Positions 32,927 to 41,686 of a stretch of DNA of 59,499 bases are shown in pieces. Made by a program: the position numbers and the translations under genes. The notes under the pieces are model-generated. The model was not told where the DNA came from. It saw nothing but the letters and a program-made list of their open reading frames with translations, and made no database searches. This DNA is from Alphaproteobacteria bacterium (GTDB taxonomy: Bacteria > Pseudomonadota > Alphaproteobacteria > JAJFFI01): NCBI GenBank assembly GCA_030066595.1, contig JASJBI010000057.1, positions 104,021 through 163,519 on the forward strand. Direction: 5' to 3'. The stretch's first letter is position 1, and every line of letters starts with the position of its first letter.

Positions 32927-35254
32927 ATGCAGTGCAAACTGTTCCGGCTGGCTTTGAGCACCGCCGTGGTGCTCGCCGTCATCGCCTGCGAGAACACGCA
33001 GCGAGGCGAACCGGCGGAGACGAAACCGAGCGCCCAGACGGCCGCCCGAACGCCTGCCGACAGGGACACGCAGACGGGTTCCGGTGCTTGGGCGGGCAGA
33101 GCCGAGTCGGGTCAGTCCGGCTGGGCGGCCACAACGCCGCAGCGTCAGCCGCAACCGCTCTCCGGTGCAGGGCGGCCCAAATCGCTGCCGCCGGATCAGT
33201 TGCGTACGCCCAAGATCTTTCGCGGCACGCCGCCACCCTTGCAGCAACAGACTGAGGCGGCGGAACCCTCCGCCCCGGGTGCGGGCCAGGCGACCGCGCT
33301 CAATTTCGTCGACGCGGATATCCGCGAGGTCGTGCGGGTCGTGCTGGGCGACATCCTCAAGAAGAACTACATCATCGATCCGCGCGTTCAGGGCACGGTC
33401 ACGATGCAGAGCAGTGGCCGCCTGGAAGAGGCCGAGCTGGTTTCGACCCTCGAGACCGTGCTGGCGGTCAACGGCGCGGCGTTGGTGGGCGAGCCGGACG
33501 CCTACCGGATCGTGCCCGCCGTGGAAGCGCCGCGGCACGTGATCAGCCCGAGCGTCGGCGTGCTGCGTGCGGCGCGCGCGCCGGGATACAGCATTCGTGT
33601 CGTCCCGCTGAACTTCGTTGCTGCCGGCGAAATGAACAAGATCCTGGAACCGCTGGCGCCGGAAGGCGCCATCCTGCGGGTCGACGAGGAGCGCAACCTC
33701 ATCGTCCTCGGGGGTCAACGCCAGGACCTGGACAGTCTGCTCGAAACCGTGGACGTGTTCGACGTGAACTGGATGGCGGGCATGTCCTTCGGGCTGTTCC
33801 CGCTGAAGTTCGCGGAGGCGGGCCCGATGGCCGAGGAGCTCACGCAGCTGATCGGACAGAAGTCCAGCACCCCGGGTGGCAAGCTCTTGCGCTTCATGCC
33901 GATCGAACGGCTCAATATGATCCTCGCGATCTCCCCCCAGCCGAAGTATTTGGAGCAGGCGCGGACCTGGGTAGCGCGTCTCGACCAGAGCGACGAGGCC
34001 GGGCGCCGGCTCTATGTCTATTACGTCCAAAACGGTCGGGCGAGCGATGTCGCCAGTGTGCTGAACCAAGTGTTCAGCCCTGAACGGCCGCAGGACACCG
34101 CGGGGCCCGCCGAGCCGACGCCGACCTTCACTTCGCTGGATTTCGTTGGCAGCACCGGGACCGGGAACCGGCGCGATCGGACGGGCCAATTGCGGGGCGG
34201 AAGACGGGGTTTCGTCGACGAGCAGCGCACCGGCCAGCAAGGTGCCGCCGGCGCCGCGCCTGCGCCGGGCAGCACGGCGGCGGGCCGCCAGCCGATAGCT
34301 GGCGAGGGCCGCACCGGAGCCGCGGCGGAGGGCGGCGCCGATACCGCGATCACCATCATGGGCGAGGAGCAGATGCGCATCATCGCCGATGAGACCACGA
34401 ATGCCCTGGTCATCCTGGCCACGCCGGCAGACTACGAGATGCTGCTTTCGGCGATCGAGAAGCTCGACATCGTGCCGCTTCAGGTGCTGGTCGAAGCGAC
34501 CATCGCCGAGGTCACCTTGAACGATGATCTCAGATATGGCGTGCAGTGGTTCCTGGACACCAAGGCCGGCGAGTTCACCTTCAGCGTCCTGGAGGACGGC
34601 GCCGTCAGTTCGATCTTCCCAGGCTTCTCCTATCTCCTGCGGGTCGCCGACTCCCGGATCGTCGTGAACGCGTTGGAGGAGGTCACCGACGTCAAGGTCA
34701 TCTCCTCGCCGTCGCTCATGGTCTTGGACAACAAGACCGCCCGTCTGCAGGTTGGCGACGAGGTGCCCATTGCCACGCAATCCCGCGTCAGCAGCACCGA
34801 CGCCGATGCGCCGATCGTCAACAGCATCCAGTTCGTCGACACCGGCGTTATTCTCAGCATCACGCCGCGGGTCAACGCCGGTGGCCTGGTCCTGATGGAC
34901 ATCGAACAGGAGGTCAGCGATGCCGTCGAGACGACCACCTCCGGGATCGACTCGCCGACGATCCAGCAGCGCCGGGTCTTGAGCTCGGTAGCGGTCCAGA
35001 GCGGCGAGACCATCGCGCTCGGCGGCCTGATCCGCGAGTTCAAGAGCGACACCACCTTCGCCGTGCCCATTCTCTCGAAGATCCCGCTGATCGGCGCTTT
35101 GTTCCGCGATGTAACGGACGATCTCTTTCGCACGGAGCTGCTGGTGCTGATCACGCCGAAAGCGGTCAGCAGCATGCGGGAGGCCCGCGCGGTGACCAAG
35201 GAGCTCCGCAGCCGGATACGCTCGGTCGAGCCGCTGAGCCGGAAAATCCAGTAG
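32927..35254 (+). CDS. gspD: Type II secretion outer-membrane secretin GspD (lipoprotein)
   Basis: A 775-residue secretin that forms the outer-membrane channel. The N-terminus is a lipoprotein signal (LAVIAC, lipidated C21), followed by a 100-residue Pro/Gln/Thr-rich linker. Domains then appear in order: N0 (LNFVDADIREVVRVVLGDIL), N1 (IRVVPLNFVAAGEMNKILEP), further N domains with a Gly-rich insert at about 395-465, and the C-terminal secretin domain (VPLQVLVEATIAEVTLNDDL, VISSPSLMVLDNKTARLQVG, RRVLSSVAVQSGETIALGGL). A lipidated secretin could reach the outer membrane without a separate pilotin; none is encoded here. The ribosome site is weak. Confidence 0.93.
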   Translation: MQCKLFRLALSTAVVLAVIACENTQRGEPAETKPSAQTAARTPADRDTQTGSGAWAGRAESGQSGWAATTPQRQPQPLSGAGRPKSLPPDQLRTPKIFRGTPPPLQQQTEAAEPSAPGAGQATALNFVDADIREVVRVVLGDILKKNYIIDPRVQGTVTMQSSGRLEEAELVSTLETVLAVNGAALVGEPDAYRIVPAVEAPRHVISPSVGVLRAARAPGYSIRVVPLNFVAAGEMNKILEPLAPEGAILRVDEERNLIVLGGQRQDLDSLLETVDVFDVNWMAGMSFGLFPLKFAEAGPMAEELTQLIGQKSSTPGGKLLRFMPIERLNMILAISPQPKYLEQARTWVARLDQSDEAGRRLYVYYVQNGRASDVASVLNQVFSPERPQDTAGPAEPTPTFTSLDFVGSTGTGNRRDRTGQLRGGRRGFVDEQRTGQQGAAGAAPAPGSTAAGRQPIAGEGRTGAAAEGGADTAITIMGEEQMRIIADETTNALVILATPADYEMLLSAIEKLDIVPLQVLVEATIAEVTLNDDLRYGVQWFLDTKAGEFTFSVLEDGAVSSIFPGFSYLLRVADSRIVVNALEEVTDVKVISSPSLMVLDNKTARLQVGDEVPIATQSRVSSTDADAPIVNSIQFVDTGVILSITPRVNAGGLVLMDIEQEVSDAVETTTSGIDSPTIQQRRVLSSVAVQSGETIALGGLIREFKSDTTFAVPILSKIPLIGALFRDVTDDLFRTELLVLITPKAVSSMREARAVTKELRSRIRSVEPLSRKIQ

Positions 35255-35343
35255 CCGGCGGTGGCTCACCCGAGCCAGCGGGTTCGCTAGGCGAGACGAC
35301 GCGGGGACCTGTGCGTCGGCGAACATCAGCACCGAGACGGATC

Positions 35344-36291
35344 ATGCGCCGCCTGCCGCCGCGTGCCGAGCAGGGCATTGCACTGGTCACCGTCCTCTGG
35401 GCCGTGGTGCTGCTTTCGGTGGTCGCCGGGAGCTTCACCTCCACGACCCGGACGGAAGTGAAGATCGCCCGCAACGCGATCGAGGGCGCAAAGGCGGAAG
35501 CGTTGGCGGATGCCGGGGTGCATCGCGCCGTCGCCCTCTTGCAGGCGACCCTGCCGGACGATCGTTGGCTCGCCGCGAGCGTCGCGCATGGGCTGAGGCT
35601 TGGCGACGGCCAGGTGCGCATCACGCTCCAGGACGAGCGCGGCAAGATCGACCTCAATGCCGCGCCGGATGCGCTGCTGACCGGCCTGTTCTTGAGCTTG
35701 GGGCTCGAAGAGCGCCAGGCGGCGGCGATGACGGATGCGATCGTGGACTATCGCGACGTGGACGATCTGCGCCGGGCGCAGGGCGCCGAGATCGGCGATT
35801 ACAGGGCGGCTGGGCTGCCATACGGTCCGCAGAACGCCGCTTTTCGGTGGGGCGCGCAGCTGCGCCGGGTCCTCGGCATGACCCCGGAGCTCTACGCCAG
35901 GGTGGCGCCGGCCGTGACCGTCTATTCGGGCGAGGATCTGGTCAATCCGCTGACCGCACCCGCAGCGGTGCTTCGCGCCCTGCCGGGGCCGGACGCCGCC
36001 GACGTGGACGACTTCTTGCAGGCGCGGCAAGCCTATGTCGACGCCCGGTCCAGCGCCGACCGGCCGGCGGGAGACGTGGACACGGCACCGCTGGCCGAAG
36101 CCGAAGGCTATTTCGAACCCGAATTGGACAGCAACGTGTTCACGATCCGCGCCGAGGCCCGCACGGGGACCGGCGCCGTGTTCGTCCGAGAAGCGGTCGT
36201 CGATATCGAGGTGCTGGAGGACCGTCCGTTCGGCATCTTCGCCTGGCGACAAGGCCGGCCCACGGAACAGCCGTCCGCCGCGACGCGATAG
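35344..36291 (+). CDS. gspK: Minor pseudopilin GspK
   Basis: A 315-residue prepilin, the large tip protein of the pseudopilus. The processing site is AEQG|IALVTVLWAVVLLSVVAG, without Glu at +5, as is normal for GspK. The alpha domain contains ERGKIDLNAAPDALLTGL and the helix-hairpin-like VNPLTAPAAVLRALPGPDAA. The start at 35344 gives a short charged leader (MRRLPPRAEQG) and has GAGACGG upstream; the open frame continues upstream over gspD but without coding logic. It completes the set of five pseudopilins. It lies 89 bases after gspD. Confidence 0.9.
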   Translation: MRRLPPRAEQGIALVTVLWAVVLLSVVAGSFTSTTRTEVKIARNAIEGAKAEALADAGVHRAVALLQATLPDDRWLAASVAHGLRLGDGQVRITLQDERGKIDLNAAPDALLTGLFLSLGLEERQAAAMTDAIVDYRDVDDLRRAQGAEIGDYRAAGLPYGPQNAAFRWGAQLRRVLGMTPELYARVAPAVTVYSGEDLVNPLTAPAAVLRALPGPDAADVDDFLQARQAYVDARSSADRPAGDVDTAPLAEAEGYFEPELDSNVFTIRAEARTGTGAVFVREAVVDIEVLEDRPFGIFAWRQGRPTEQPSAATR

Positions 36292-36315
36292 GCCGGCGTC
36301 GAGGGCGGTCTCGGA

Positions 36316-37002
36316 TCAGGCAGCGTCGTGCTGCGCAGGGGTCTTTTCTGTAGTCACTTTGCCGCGCGCAATGGCGATGTGTTCGCGCATCAATTCTTCC
36401 GCGCGACCTGTGTCACGCCGTCGCATGGCCTCAAGGATCCGGCGATGCTCGCCAAGCGCCTCGCGGGCGCGTCCCGGCTGGACACTGGTGCGGTAGCGGT
36501 AGATGCGCACAAGATAGTACAGCTCGCCGCACAGCAGCTCGCTCAGCCTCTGGTTTCGACTGCCCCGCGCGATCAGGAAATGGAAGTCCTGGTCCGCCGA
36601 CTGCTGGAAATAGGCCATTCCATCGGCCTGCTCCAGAAATCTCGCGTGCTGGTTCAGCTTTGCTTCCAGGTGATCGAGCTCGTCGTCGCTCATGCGCTCG
36701 GTGGCCAGGCGGCAAGCCATGCCCTCGAGGGCTTCACGGACGAAATAGACCTCGACCAGTTCTTGCGGGGCCAGGCTGACGACCCGGGCGCCGACATGGG
36801 GCGTGCGCGTCACCAGCTTTCCGCCCTCCAGCCGTCGGATTGCCTCCCTGAGCGGTCCCCGGCTTATTCCCAGAGCACGCGCCAGGCCGGGTTCGCTGAT
36901 CCGGCTGCCGGGCGGCAGGTCGCCCGTGACGATGGCTGAGACGATCTTCTCGAAGGCCTGATCGGCCAAGGTGCGTATTTTTGGGGCTCGCTCCAACTCC
37001 AT
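36316..37002 (-). CDS. GntR family regulator, FCD (FadR/VanR) subfamily
   Basis: A 228-residue regulator: an N-terminal winged helix (ADQAFEKIVSAIVTGDLPPG, ISEPGLARALGISRGPLREAIRRLEGGKLVTR) and a C-terminal all-helical FCD ligand domain. The residues Asp (QDFHF), His and His (EHRRIL, REHIAI) form the usual metal site. Regulators of this class respond to carboxylic acids. It follows the DmdA-like gene on the same strand after 190 bases and probably controls it. Confidence 0.92.
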   Translation of the reverse strand: MELERAPKIRTLADQAFEKIVSAIVTGDLPPGSRISEPGLARALGISRGPLREAIRRLEGGKLVTRTPHVGARVVSLAPQELVEVYFVREALEGMACRLATERMSDDELDHLEAKLNQHARFLEQADGMAYFQQSADQDFHFLIARGSRNQRLSELLCGELYYLVRIYRYRTSVQPGRAREALGEHRRILEAMRRRDTGRAEELMREHIAIARGKVTTEKTPAQHDAA

Positions 37003-37135
37003 CAGTCACCGTTCCTCGTCGCTCACCTCAAGCGCCCCTCTTGCTCGGAATAACAGGTCCCGTCAAGACGGCTGTCAAGCACGCGCGTCACGGGCGCATG
37101 CTTTCATATGTATGGCCTTCCGAAGAGGTCGCCCG

Positions 37136-37147
37136 TGACCTAGGTCA
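37136..37147. promoter_or_regulatory. 12-bp palindrome before the GntR gene
   Basis: TGACCTAGGTCA, perfectly self-complementary, in the 190-bp gap between the DmdA-like gene and the regulator. It could be an operator for autoregulation; no second copy was found before the DmdA-like gene. Confidence 0.35.
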
Positions 37148-37192
37148 AATTCGTCACCGATCAAGCATCGCCCGAATGTGCCGGCGGGCGGA

Positions 37193-38365
37193 CTACGAGC
37201 GGTCCGCTGCCAAGCTCTTCCGGGGATCGAAGAACGGCGTCGGGACCACTTCGGCGCTGCGCACCGCCCCGTCGCAATCCGCCGTCAGAATTCGGCCGAG
37301 GTCCGCGAGTTCGCTCTCGACCAAGGCAAGCGCGATGTTCTTCTCGAGCCGCGGCGAGTAGACGGCGGAGGTGATCTTGCCGACAGGCTTGGCGCTCTCA
37401 GAGAGCCGCCAGCGATGCTCGTTGCCCGGGAGGGGATCGCCGGCAATCTCGAGCCCGACCATACGGCGGGCGGGCGGCACTTGGGACATCGCTTGCAGGG
37501 CTGGCTTGGCGAGATAATCGAGCCCGTCCCTCAGACTGACCAGTCGGTCGAGTCCGATCTCGAAGGGGGTCTCGCCGAGCCCCATGTCGGCGCCATAGGA
37601 CAACATCGCGGCCTCGATCCGTCGAATCGCGGACGGCCCGCCGGGCGCAACATTATGGGGCCGCCCCGCGGCCATGATCCGCTCCCACAGATCATCGCCG
37701 AAGCGGGAATCCCGCAGGAACACCTCATAACCCCGCTCGCCGCTCCAGCCGGTCCGCGAGACCAGCACGGGGATGCCGTCGACCTCGGCTTCGAAGAATC
37801 GGAAATACTCGAGGTTGTCGATGCGATCGCCGAACAGATCGCGCATCAGCCCGACCGAACGCGGGCCTTGCACCTGCATCGGCGAGACATCCGGCAGCGT
37901 CAGCGACACCGCCCATCTCCCGCCGGCCGCCAGTCCCTTGGCCCAAAGCAGCGCGTCGCTGTCCGCGAGCGACAACCAGAACCTGTCCTCCGCCAGACGC
38001 AAGAGGATCGGATCGTTGACGATGCCGCCCGTCTCGTCGGTCAGCAAGACGTACTTGGCCTGGCCGATCCGGCAGCCGGAGATGTCACGGCAGGTCAGGT
38101 GCTGCGTGAACCGGGCCGCGTCCGGCCCTTCGATCTGCAGCTGCCGTTGGGCAGCCACATCCCAGACCGCCACGTCGTTGACAAGGCGCCAGAAATCCGC
38201 CACCGGGCTCTCATAGTAGACCGGCAGGTACATGTGATTGTAGACGGTGTAAGCCTTGCAGCCCCATCGGCGGGTCGCCTCGAAATAGGGAGACTTGCGG
38301 ATCCGCGGGCTGAACGTCATCCCGGGCCGTGCGCCCGTGCCTGCTCCATCCCGGTCCCCGCTCAT
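37193..38365 (-). CDS. GcvT-fold folate-dependent methyltransferase, DmdA-like
   Basis: A 390-residue cytoplasmic protein of the aminomethyltransferase (GcvT) family. The start region (SPYFEATRRWGCKAYTVYNH) closely resembles dimethylsulfoniopropionate demethylase DmdA, which moves a methyl group to tetrahydrofolate; WDVAAQRQLQIEGPDA, WLSLADSDALLW, DVSPMQVQGPRS, VLVSRTGWSGERGYEVF and AAMLSYGADM also fit. Related enzymes demethylate other methylated sulfur or nitrogen compounds, so DMSP is not certain. The ATG at 38365 has GGGGAG upstream; the frame could start 15 codons earlier. Paired with the GntR gene downstream. Confidence 0.82.
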   Translation of the reverse strand: MSGDRDGAGTGARPGMTFSPRIRKSPYFEATRRWGCKAYTVYNHMYLPVYYESPVADFWRLVNDVAVWDVAAQRQLQIEGPDAARFTQHLTCRDISGCRIGQAKYVLLTDETGGIVNDPILLRLAEDRFWLSLADSDALLWAKGLAAGGRWAVSLTLPDVSPMQVQGPRSVGLMRDLFGDRIDNLEYFRFFEAEVDGIPVLVSRTGWSGERGYEVFLRDSRFGDDLWERIMAAGRPHNVAPGGPSAIRRIEAAMLSYGADMGLGETPFEIGLDRLVSLRDGLDYLAKPALQAMSQVPPARRMVGLEIAGDPLPGNEHRWRLSESAKPVGKITSAVYSPRLEKNIALALVESELADLGRILTADCDGAVRSAEVVPTPFFDPRKSLAADRS

Positions 38366-38611
38366 CGTCGTTTCTCCCCGCTCGGCCACGTCCAGGCCAC
38401 CAGAAAGCAACAGCAGAAACCAGGCTCGACTGCAAGCGGTCTGCGTCGGACCCGGCAGAATGGTTCCATGTGACCTAACAGTGCTTTAGGCTCTATGTCT
38501 GGTAGCATTGGGCCGAACGGCGCCGCCTGCGTTAACGAACCCTGAATGCAAGCCTAGTACATCCTGGCGCCCACATGCGGTGCCGAGAGTACCGCAGCGA
38601 CGAGCAAGCTG

Positions 38612-39352
38612 ATGGCACAGCCCGAGCAAGTCAAATCGAAGGAACCATCCCGCGAAACGGGGGTGCTCAAACGGGAACAATACTTCCCGACCTTGATCTA
38701 TTTCACGGATCTGCCCGGCTCGCAGGCGCTGAACGAGAGGATCAAAGACCATATCTATGCCTGGCAGGCGGAGGATCCGGAAGGCATCGTCCGCTCGAAT
38801 GTGAAGCAAACCGGCTCGTGGCACAGCGCGCTCGATATGCACAGGCGCGAGGAATATCGCGAGCTGACGATTCAGATTCTGGCGGCGGCCGGGCAGGTGT
38901 TCAAGAATCTACAATACGATCCGGATTTCGAGGCTGCGATTGACAACATGTGGGCGAACATCAATCCACGCTATGCCTACAATCGGAACCACATCCACCC
39001 CGGCGTCTTGTGGAGCGGCGTCTACTATGTTCAGGCGCCGCCTGAGGCTGGCAACATCTTCTTCACCGACCCGCGCCCTCAGGCGCACATGATCAGGGCG
39101 CGTTTCGCGGCGGGTACAGCACGCCCGCGCGAGCAGTGGAACGAGGTCTTTTTCGAGCCGGTCGAAGGGCGGTTGCTCCTGTTTCCGGCCTGGCAGGTGC
39201 ACGAGGTCCAGCCAAACATGTCGGAGATCGAGGGCCCGGCCGGAAATCGCATCAGCGTCAGCTTCAACATATTTCAGCGCCGCCGCAGCGACACTCAGCA
39301 AGCCGCGCCCGAGCCAGCCGCGGAGGGCGAAACAAAACCCGAAACGCCCTGA
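38612..39352 (+). CDS. Putative 2OG-Fe(II) oxygenase (TIGR02466 family)
   Basis: A 246-residue soluble protein. The core NHIHPGVLWSGVYYVQAPPE, then NIFFTDPRPQA and LLLFPAWQVHEVQPN with a following Arg-Ile-Ser-Val-Ser-Phe-Asn strand, match the TIGR02466 group of predicted 2-oxoglutarate/iron oxygenases; the His pairs and Asp in these segments are the likely iron ligands and the late Arg the 2OG ligand. The substrate is unknown. The C-terminal 25 residues are low-complexity Ala/Pro/Glu. It is transcribed divergently from the DmdA-like gene. Confidence 0.85.
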   Translation: MAQPEQVKSKEPSRETGVLKREQYFPTLIYFTDLPGSQALNERIKDHIYAWQAEDPEGIVRSNVKQTGSWHSALDMHRREEYRELTIQILAAAGQVFKNLQYDPDFEAAIDNMWANINPRYAYNRNHIHPGVLWSGVYYVQAPPEAGNIFFTDPRPQAHMIRARFAAGTARPREQWNEVFFEPVEGRLLLFPAWQVHEVQPNMSEIEGPAGNRISVSFNIFQRRRSDTQQAAPEPAAEGETKPETP

Positions 39353-39428
39353 GGCGCCCAACCTGACTGCCGATCTGGCCCCGTCGCGGATTTGACTCTT
39401 CGTTCGATCGGCGCGAGGCTGAGCGGTC

Positions 39429-39773
39429 ATGAGTTCGCGAAAGGATCTGGATCTGACCGCCATTCGGCGGACCCTCGAGCGCGAGCGCGACGATCTCCAG
39501 GAGATGAGCGCCGCAGCCGCGGACGAGCGGCAACCGGTGGAGCTCGACCAGCAGAGCGTCGGCCGCCTGTCCCGGATGGATGCGATGCAGGTACAGGCCA
39601 TGGCCCAGGCCCTGGAGGTGCGCCGGCAAGGACGCCTGCGGCGCATCATGGCGGCCTTGGCGCGGCTCGACGACGGCGATTTCGGCTACTGCGAGGAGTG
39701 CGGCGAGGAGATCCCGGCGAAACGCCTGGAGATCGACCCGGTCAGCGAACGTTGCGTGGATTGCGCTCCCTGA
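39429..39773 (+). CDS. DksA/TraR family zinc-finger protein
   Basis: A 114-residue protein with an N-terminal helical part (IRRTLERERDDLQEM... a coiled coil) and a C-terminal zinc finger, C-x2-C-x17-C-x2-C (CEEC ... CVDC). This is the DksA/TraR layout, which reaches into the RNA polymerase secondary channel and changes promoter choice. It is shorter than DksA (about 150), like the TraR-type paralogues. The motif LDDGDFGYCEECGEEI is well kept. Its last 32 bases overlap the convergent hydrolase gene. Confidence 0.9.
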   Translation: MSSRKDLDLTAIRRTLERERDDLQEMSAAAADERQPVELDQQSVGRLSRMDAMQVQAMAQALEVRRQGRLRRIMAALARLDDGDFGYCEECGEEIPAKRLEIDPVSERCVDCAP

Positions 39774-40707
39774 GAGTTCGCCGAACCGGCTGAATAGACG
39801 GGCTCTGCGCGATATCTGGGCTGGCGCGGGAGGTGTCCCCGGCTCTCGTCGCGGCCGTGGCCGAGGGCGCATGCGTTCGGATGAAGCGGGCGCTGTCGTC
39901 CAGCACCGGCGCCCAATTCCGGAACTGGGGGGCCAGCGCCAGCAGGATGCCGATATGGCCAACGTCCGGGTAGGCGACCAAGCGCGCCTCGGCGCCCGCC
40001 GCCGCGAGCCGCGCCGCGAGTTGCTCGGAATTCCACGGCGACACCGTGTCGTCGTCGCTGCCATGCAGCAACAGCATGGGCGGTGCGTCGGCGCGGGCGA
40101 AGGTGATCGGCTTGGCCGCCTCGATGTCGGGCTGTCCGGCAAACACCGCCCGGGTGCTACGGTAAGCCAGGGGGTCGAGGGCGTAGGGTCCGGCCAGCCC
40201 GATCATGCCGGCGATCGCCTGGTCGGGGACACCCGCGGCAGCCAGCCGCCGGCGGTCGAGCGCCAGATGGGCGGCAATGTGCGCGCCCGCAGAATGGCCC
40301 ATCAGGAAGATCCGGTCCGGGTCGCCTCCGAACCGGTCGATATTCGCGTGCACCCAGGCGACGGCGGCGGCGCCGTCGTTGACGAAGGCCGGGAAGCGCA
40401 CCTCGGGATAGAGGCGGTAGTCGGGCAGCACGGCCACCACGCCCCGGGAGGCAAGCGCCGCCCCGGCAAACCGGTAGTCGCGCCGGTTTCCGTTTCGCCA
40501 GCTGCCGCCGTAGAAGAAAACCACCACGGGCGCCGGCGTCTGGACGTCCGCCGGCCGGTAGATGCTGAGCCTCTGGCGCGGCGCCGGGCCATAGGCGACC
40601 GCCTCGGTCCGGCTGTAGCCGGCCTTTGAGACCGAGGCATTGACCAGCGTCAGCGGCGAACAGGCCGCCGCGCAGCAGGCAAATAAGAGGCTCAGGATCG
40701 TCCGCAT
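39742..40707 (-). CDS. Alpha/beta hydrolase (esterase/lipase-like), probably lipoprotein
   Basis: A 321-residue protein with a signal peptide that ends in a lipobox-like AAAC near residue 16. The hydrolase core has VVVFFYGGSWRNGNRRDYR (oxyanion hole), GHSAGAHIAAHLAL with nucleophile S139, the acid in LLLHGSDDDTVSP and the His in YPDVGHIG; this is the carboxylesterase/BD-FAE (kynurenine formamidase-like) type. The last 45 residues are low-complexity (SATAATRAGDTSRAS...) and run into the end of the convergent DksA/TraR gene, so the original stop may have been lost. Confidence 0.85.
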   Translation of the reverse strand: MRTILSLLFACCAAACSPLTLVNASVSKAGYSRTEAVAYGPAPRQRLSIYRPADVQTPAPVVVFFYGGSWRNGNRRDYRFAGAALASRGVVAVLPDYRLYPEVRFPAFVNDGAAAVAWVHANIDRFGGDPDRIFLMGHSAGAHIAAHLALDRRRLAAAGVPDQAIAGMIGLAGPYALDPLAYRSTRAVFAGQPDIEAAKPITFARADAPPMLLLHGSDDDTVSPWNSEQLAARLAAAGAEARLVAYPDVGHIGILLALAPQFRNWAPVLDDSARFIRTHAPSATAATRAGDTSRASPDIAQSPSIQPVRRTLRERNPRNVR

Positions 40708-40821
40708 CGAACCGCCAACGGCTTTCGTTGCTCCTGCTGATATCTACGGCCGGCGGCCCGCCCTGGATGCAGCCCAAGGCGGCGGCCGCTGTCCGGGGTG
40801 GCAAATGGCTGGAAATGCCGC

Positions 40822-40839
40822 ACCAATAGGACTAATGGT
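40822..40839. promoter_or_regulatory. Imperfect palindrome before the second GntR gene
   Basis: ACCA-A-TAG-GA-CTA-A-TGGT, 14 of 18 positions symmetrical, 20 bp before the GntR start. It shares ACCA/TGGT arms with the downstream operator at 41615 and may serve autoregulation. Confidence 0.45.
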
Positions 40840-40859
40840 TCTTGAGCGAAGGAGCAAAC

Positions 40860-41546
40860 ATGAGCGTACGGACCCGGTCGCGGCAGACTGTCGAGGCGCT
40901 GTGCCGTTTCATCGAACAGCGAATCCGGAGCGGCGAGTGGCCGCCCGGCACCCAGCTGCCTCCCGAACGGGAGCTCGCAGAGCAGTTCGGGACGGCCCGC
41001 AACACCGTGCGCCGGGCACTGGCCGAACTCGAGGATGCGGGTCGCATCATGCGCCACGTCGGGCGCGGAACCTTCGTCACCAGCGATGCCCTGCCCGCCG
41101 AGACGAGCCCGGGCCAGGACAGCCGCTCGATCAATCCAGAAGAAATCATGGAGGTGCGCGTTCTAATCGAACCGGCCATCGTCGACCTGATCGTGGCCCG
41201 CGCTACTGAGATGGAACTGGATGCGCTTCAAGATATTGTCGAAAAAGGAAAACAAGCGTCCAATATGGCCGAGTTCGAGTATTGGGACGCGCAGCTGCAC
41301 AACGCCATGGCGCTCGCCAGCAAGAACCAGTACCTCATCGGCATCATTGCCGGGGTGCACGCGGTGCGGCAGATGACCGCTTGGGGCCAGCTCAGGCGCC
41401 GCGGCCTTACGGAAGAACGCCGGGCGGCCTACCAGCAGGAACACGAGGCGATCGTATCGGCCTTGGTCGACCGTGACAGCGAGCGGGCGCGGGACGCCAT
41501 CCGCGGGCATCTCCTGCATGTCCGCCGTAATCTCATCGGCTATTGA
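40860..41546 (+). CDS. GntR family regulator, FCD (FadR) subfamily
   Basis: A 228-residue regulator. Winged helix at residues about 8-75 ([55 protein letters not shown]) and an FCD domain ([64 protein letters not shown]) with the Asp/His/His metal set. ATG at 40860 after AAGGAG. It precedes, on the same strand, the GGT/TRAP/alcohol dehydrogenase operon, and a strong palindrome lies between them at 41615, so it probably represses that operon until its ligand binds. Confidence 0.92.
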   Translation: MSVRTRSRQTVEALCRFIEQRIRSGEWPPGTQLPPERELAEQFGTARNTVRRALAELEDAGRIMRHVGRGTFVTSDALPAETSPGQDSRSINPEEIMEVRVLIEPAIVDLIVARATEMELDALQDIVEKGKQASNMAEFEYWDAQLHNAMALASKNQYLIGIIAGVHAVRQMTAWGQLRRRGLTEERRAAYQQEHEAIVSALVDRDSERARDAIRGHLLHVRRNLIGY

Positions 41547-41614
41547 GCGCGCAGGCGCCGAATGGCTTTGACTCGCTGTGGCGGACCGGCCATGATTGGT
41601 TGTTAAAGGTGTGC

Positions 41615-41635
41615 AATCGACCAGATTGGTTGATT
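41615..41635. promoter_or_regulatory. FCD-type operator before the GGT/TRAP operon
   Basis: A 21-bp near-perfect palindrome: AATC, one base, ACCA, three bases, TGGT, one base, GATT. ACCA-N3-TGGT is the mirrored half-site layout known for FadR/FCD regulators. A half-site, ATTGGTTG, lies at 41594-41601. It is 52 bp before the GGT start. Confidence 0.65.
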
Positions 41636-41686
41636 ATTGGCGCATAAAGCTTAAACCGATCTCCAGGGGACGAGGGGCGGCTGCGA

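Noticed and set aside
32648..35332. An 894-codon open frame on the minus strand opposite gspD
   Set aside because: It mirrors a convincing secretin in high-GC DNA, has repetitive Arg/Asp/His-rich composition and matches no known family.
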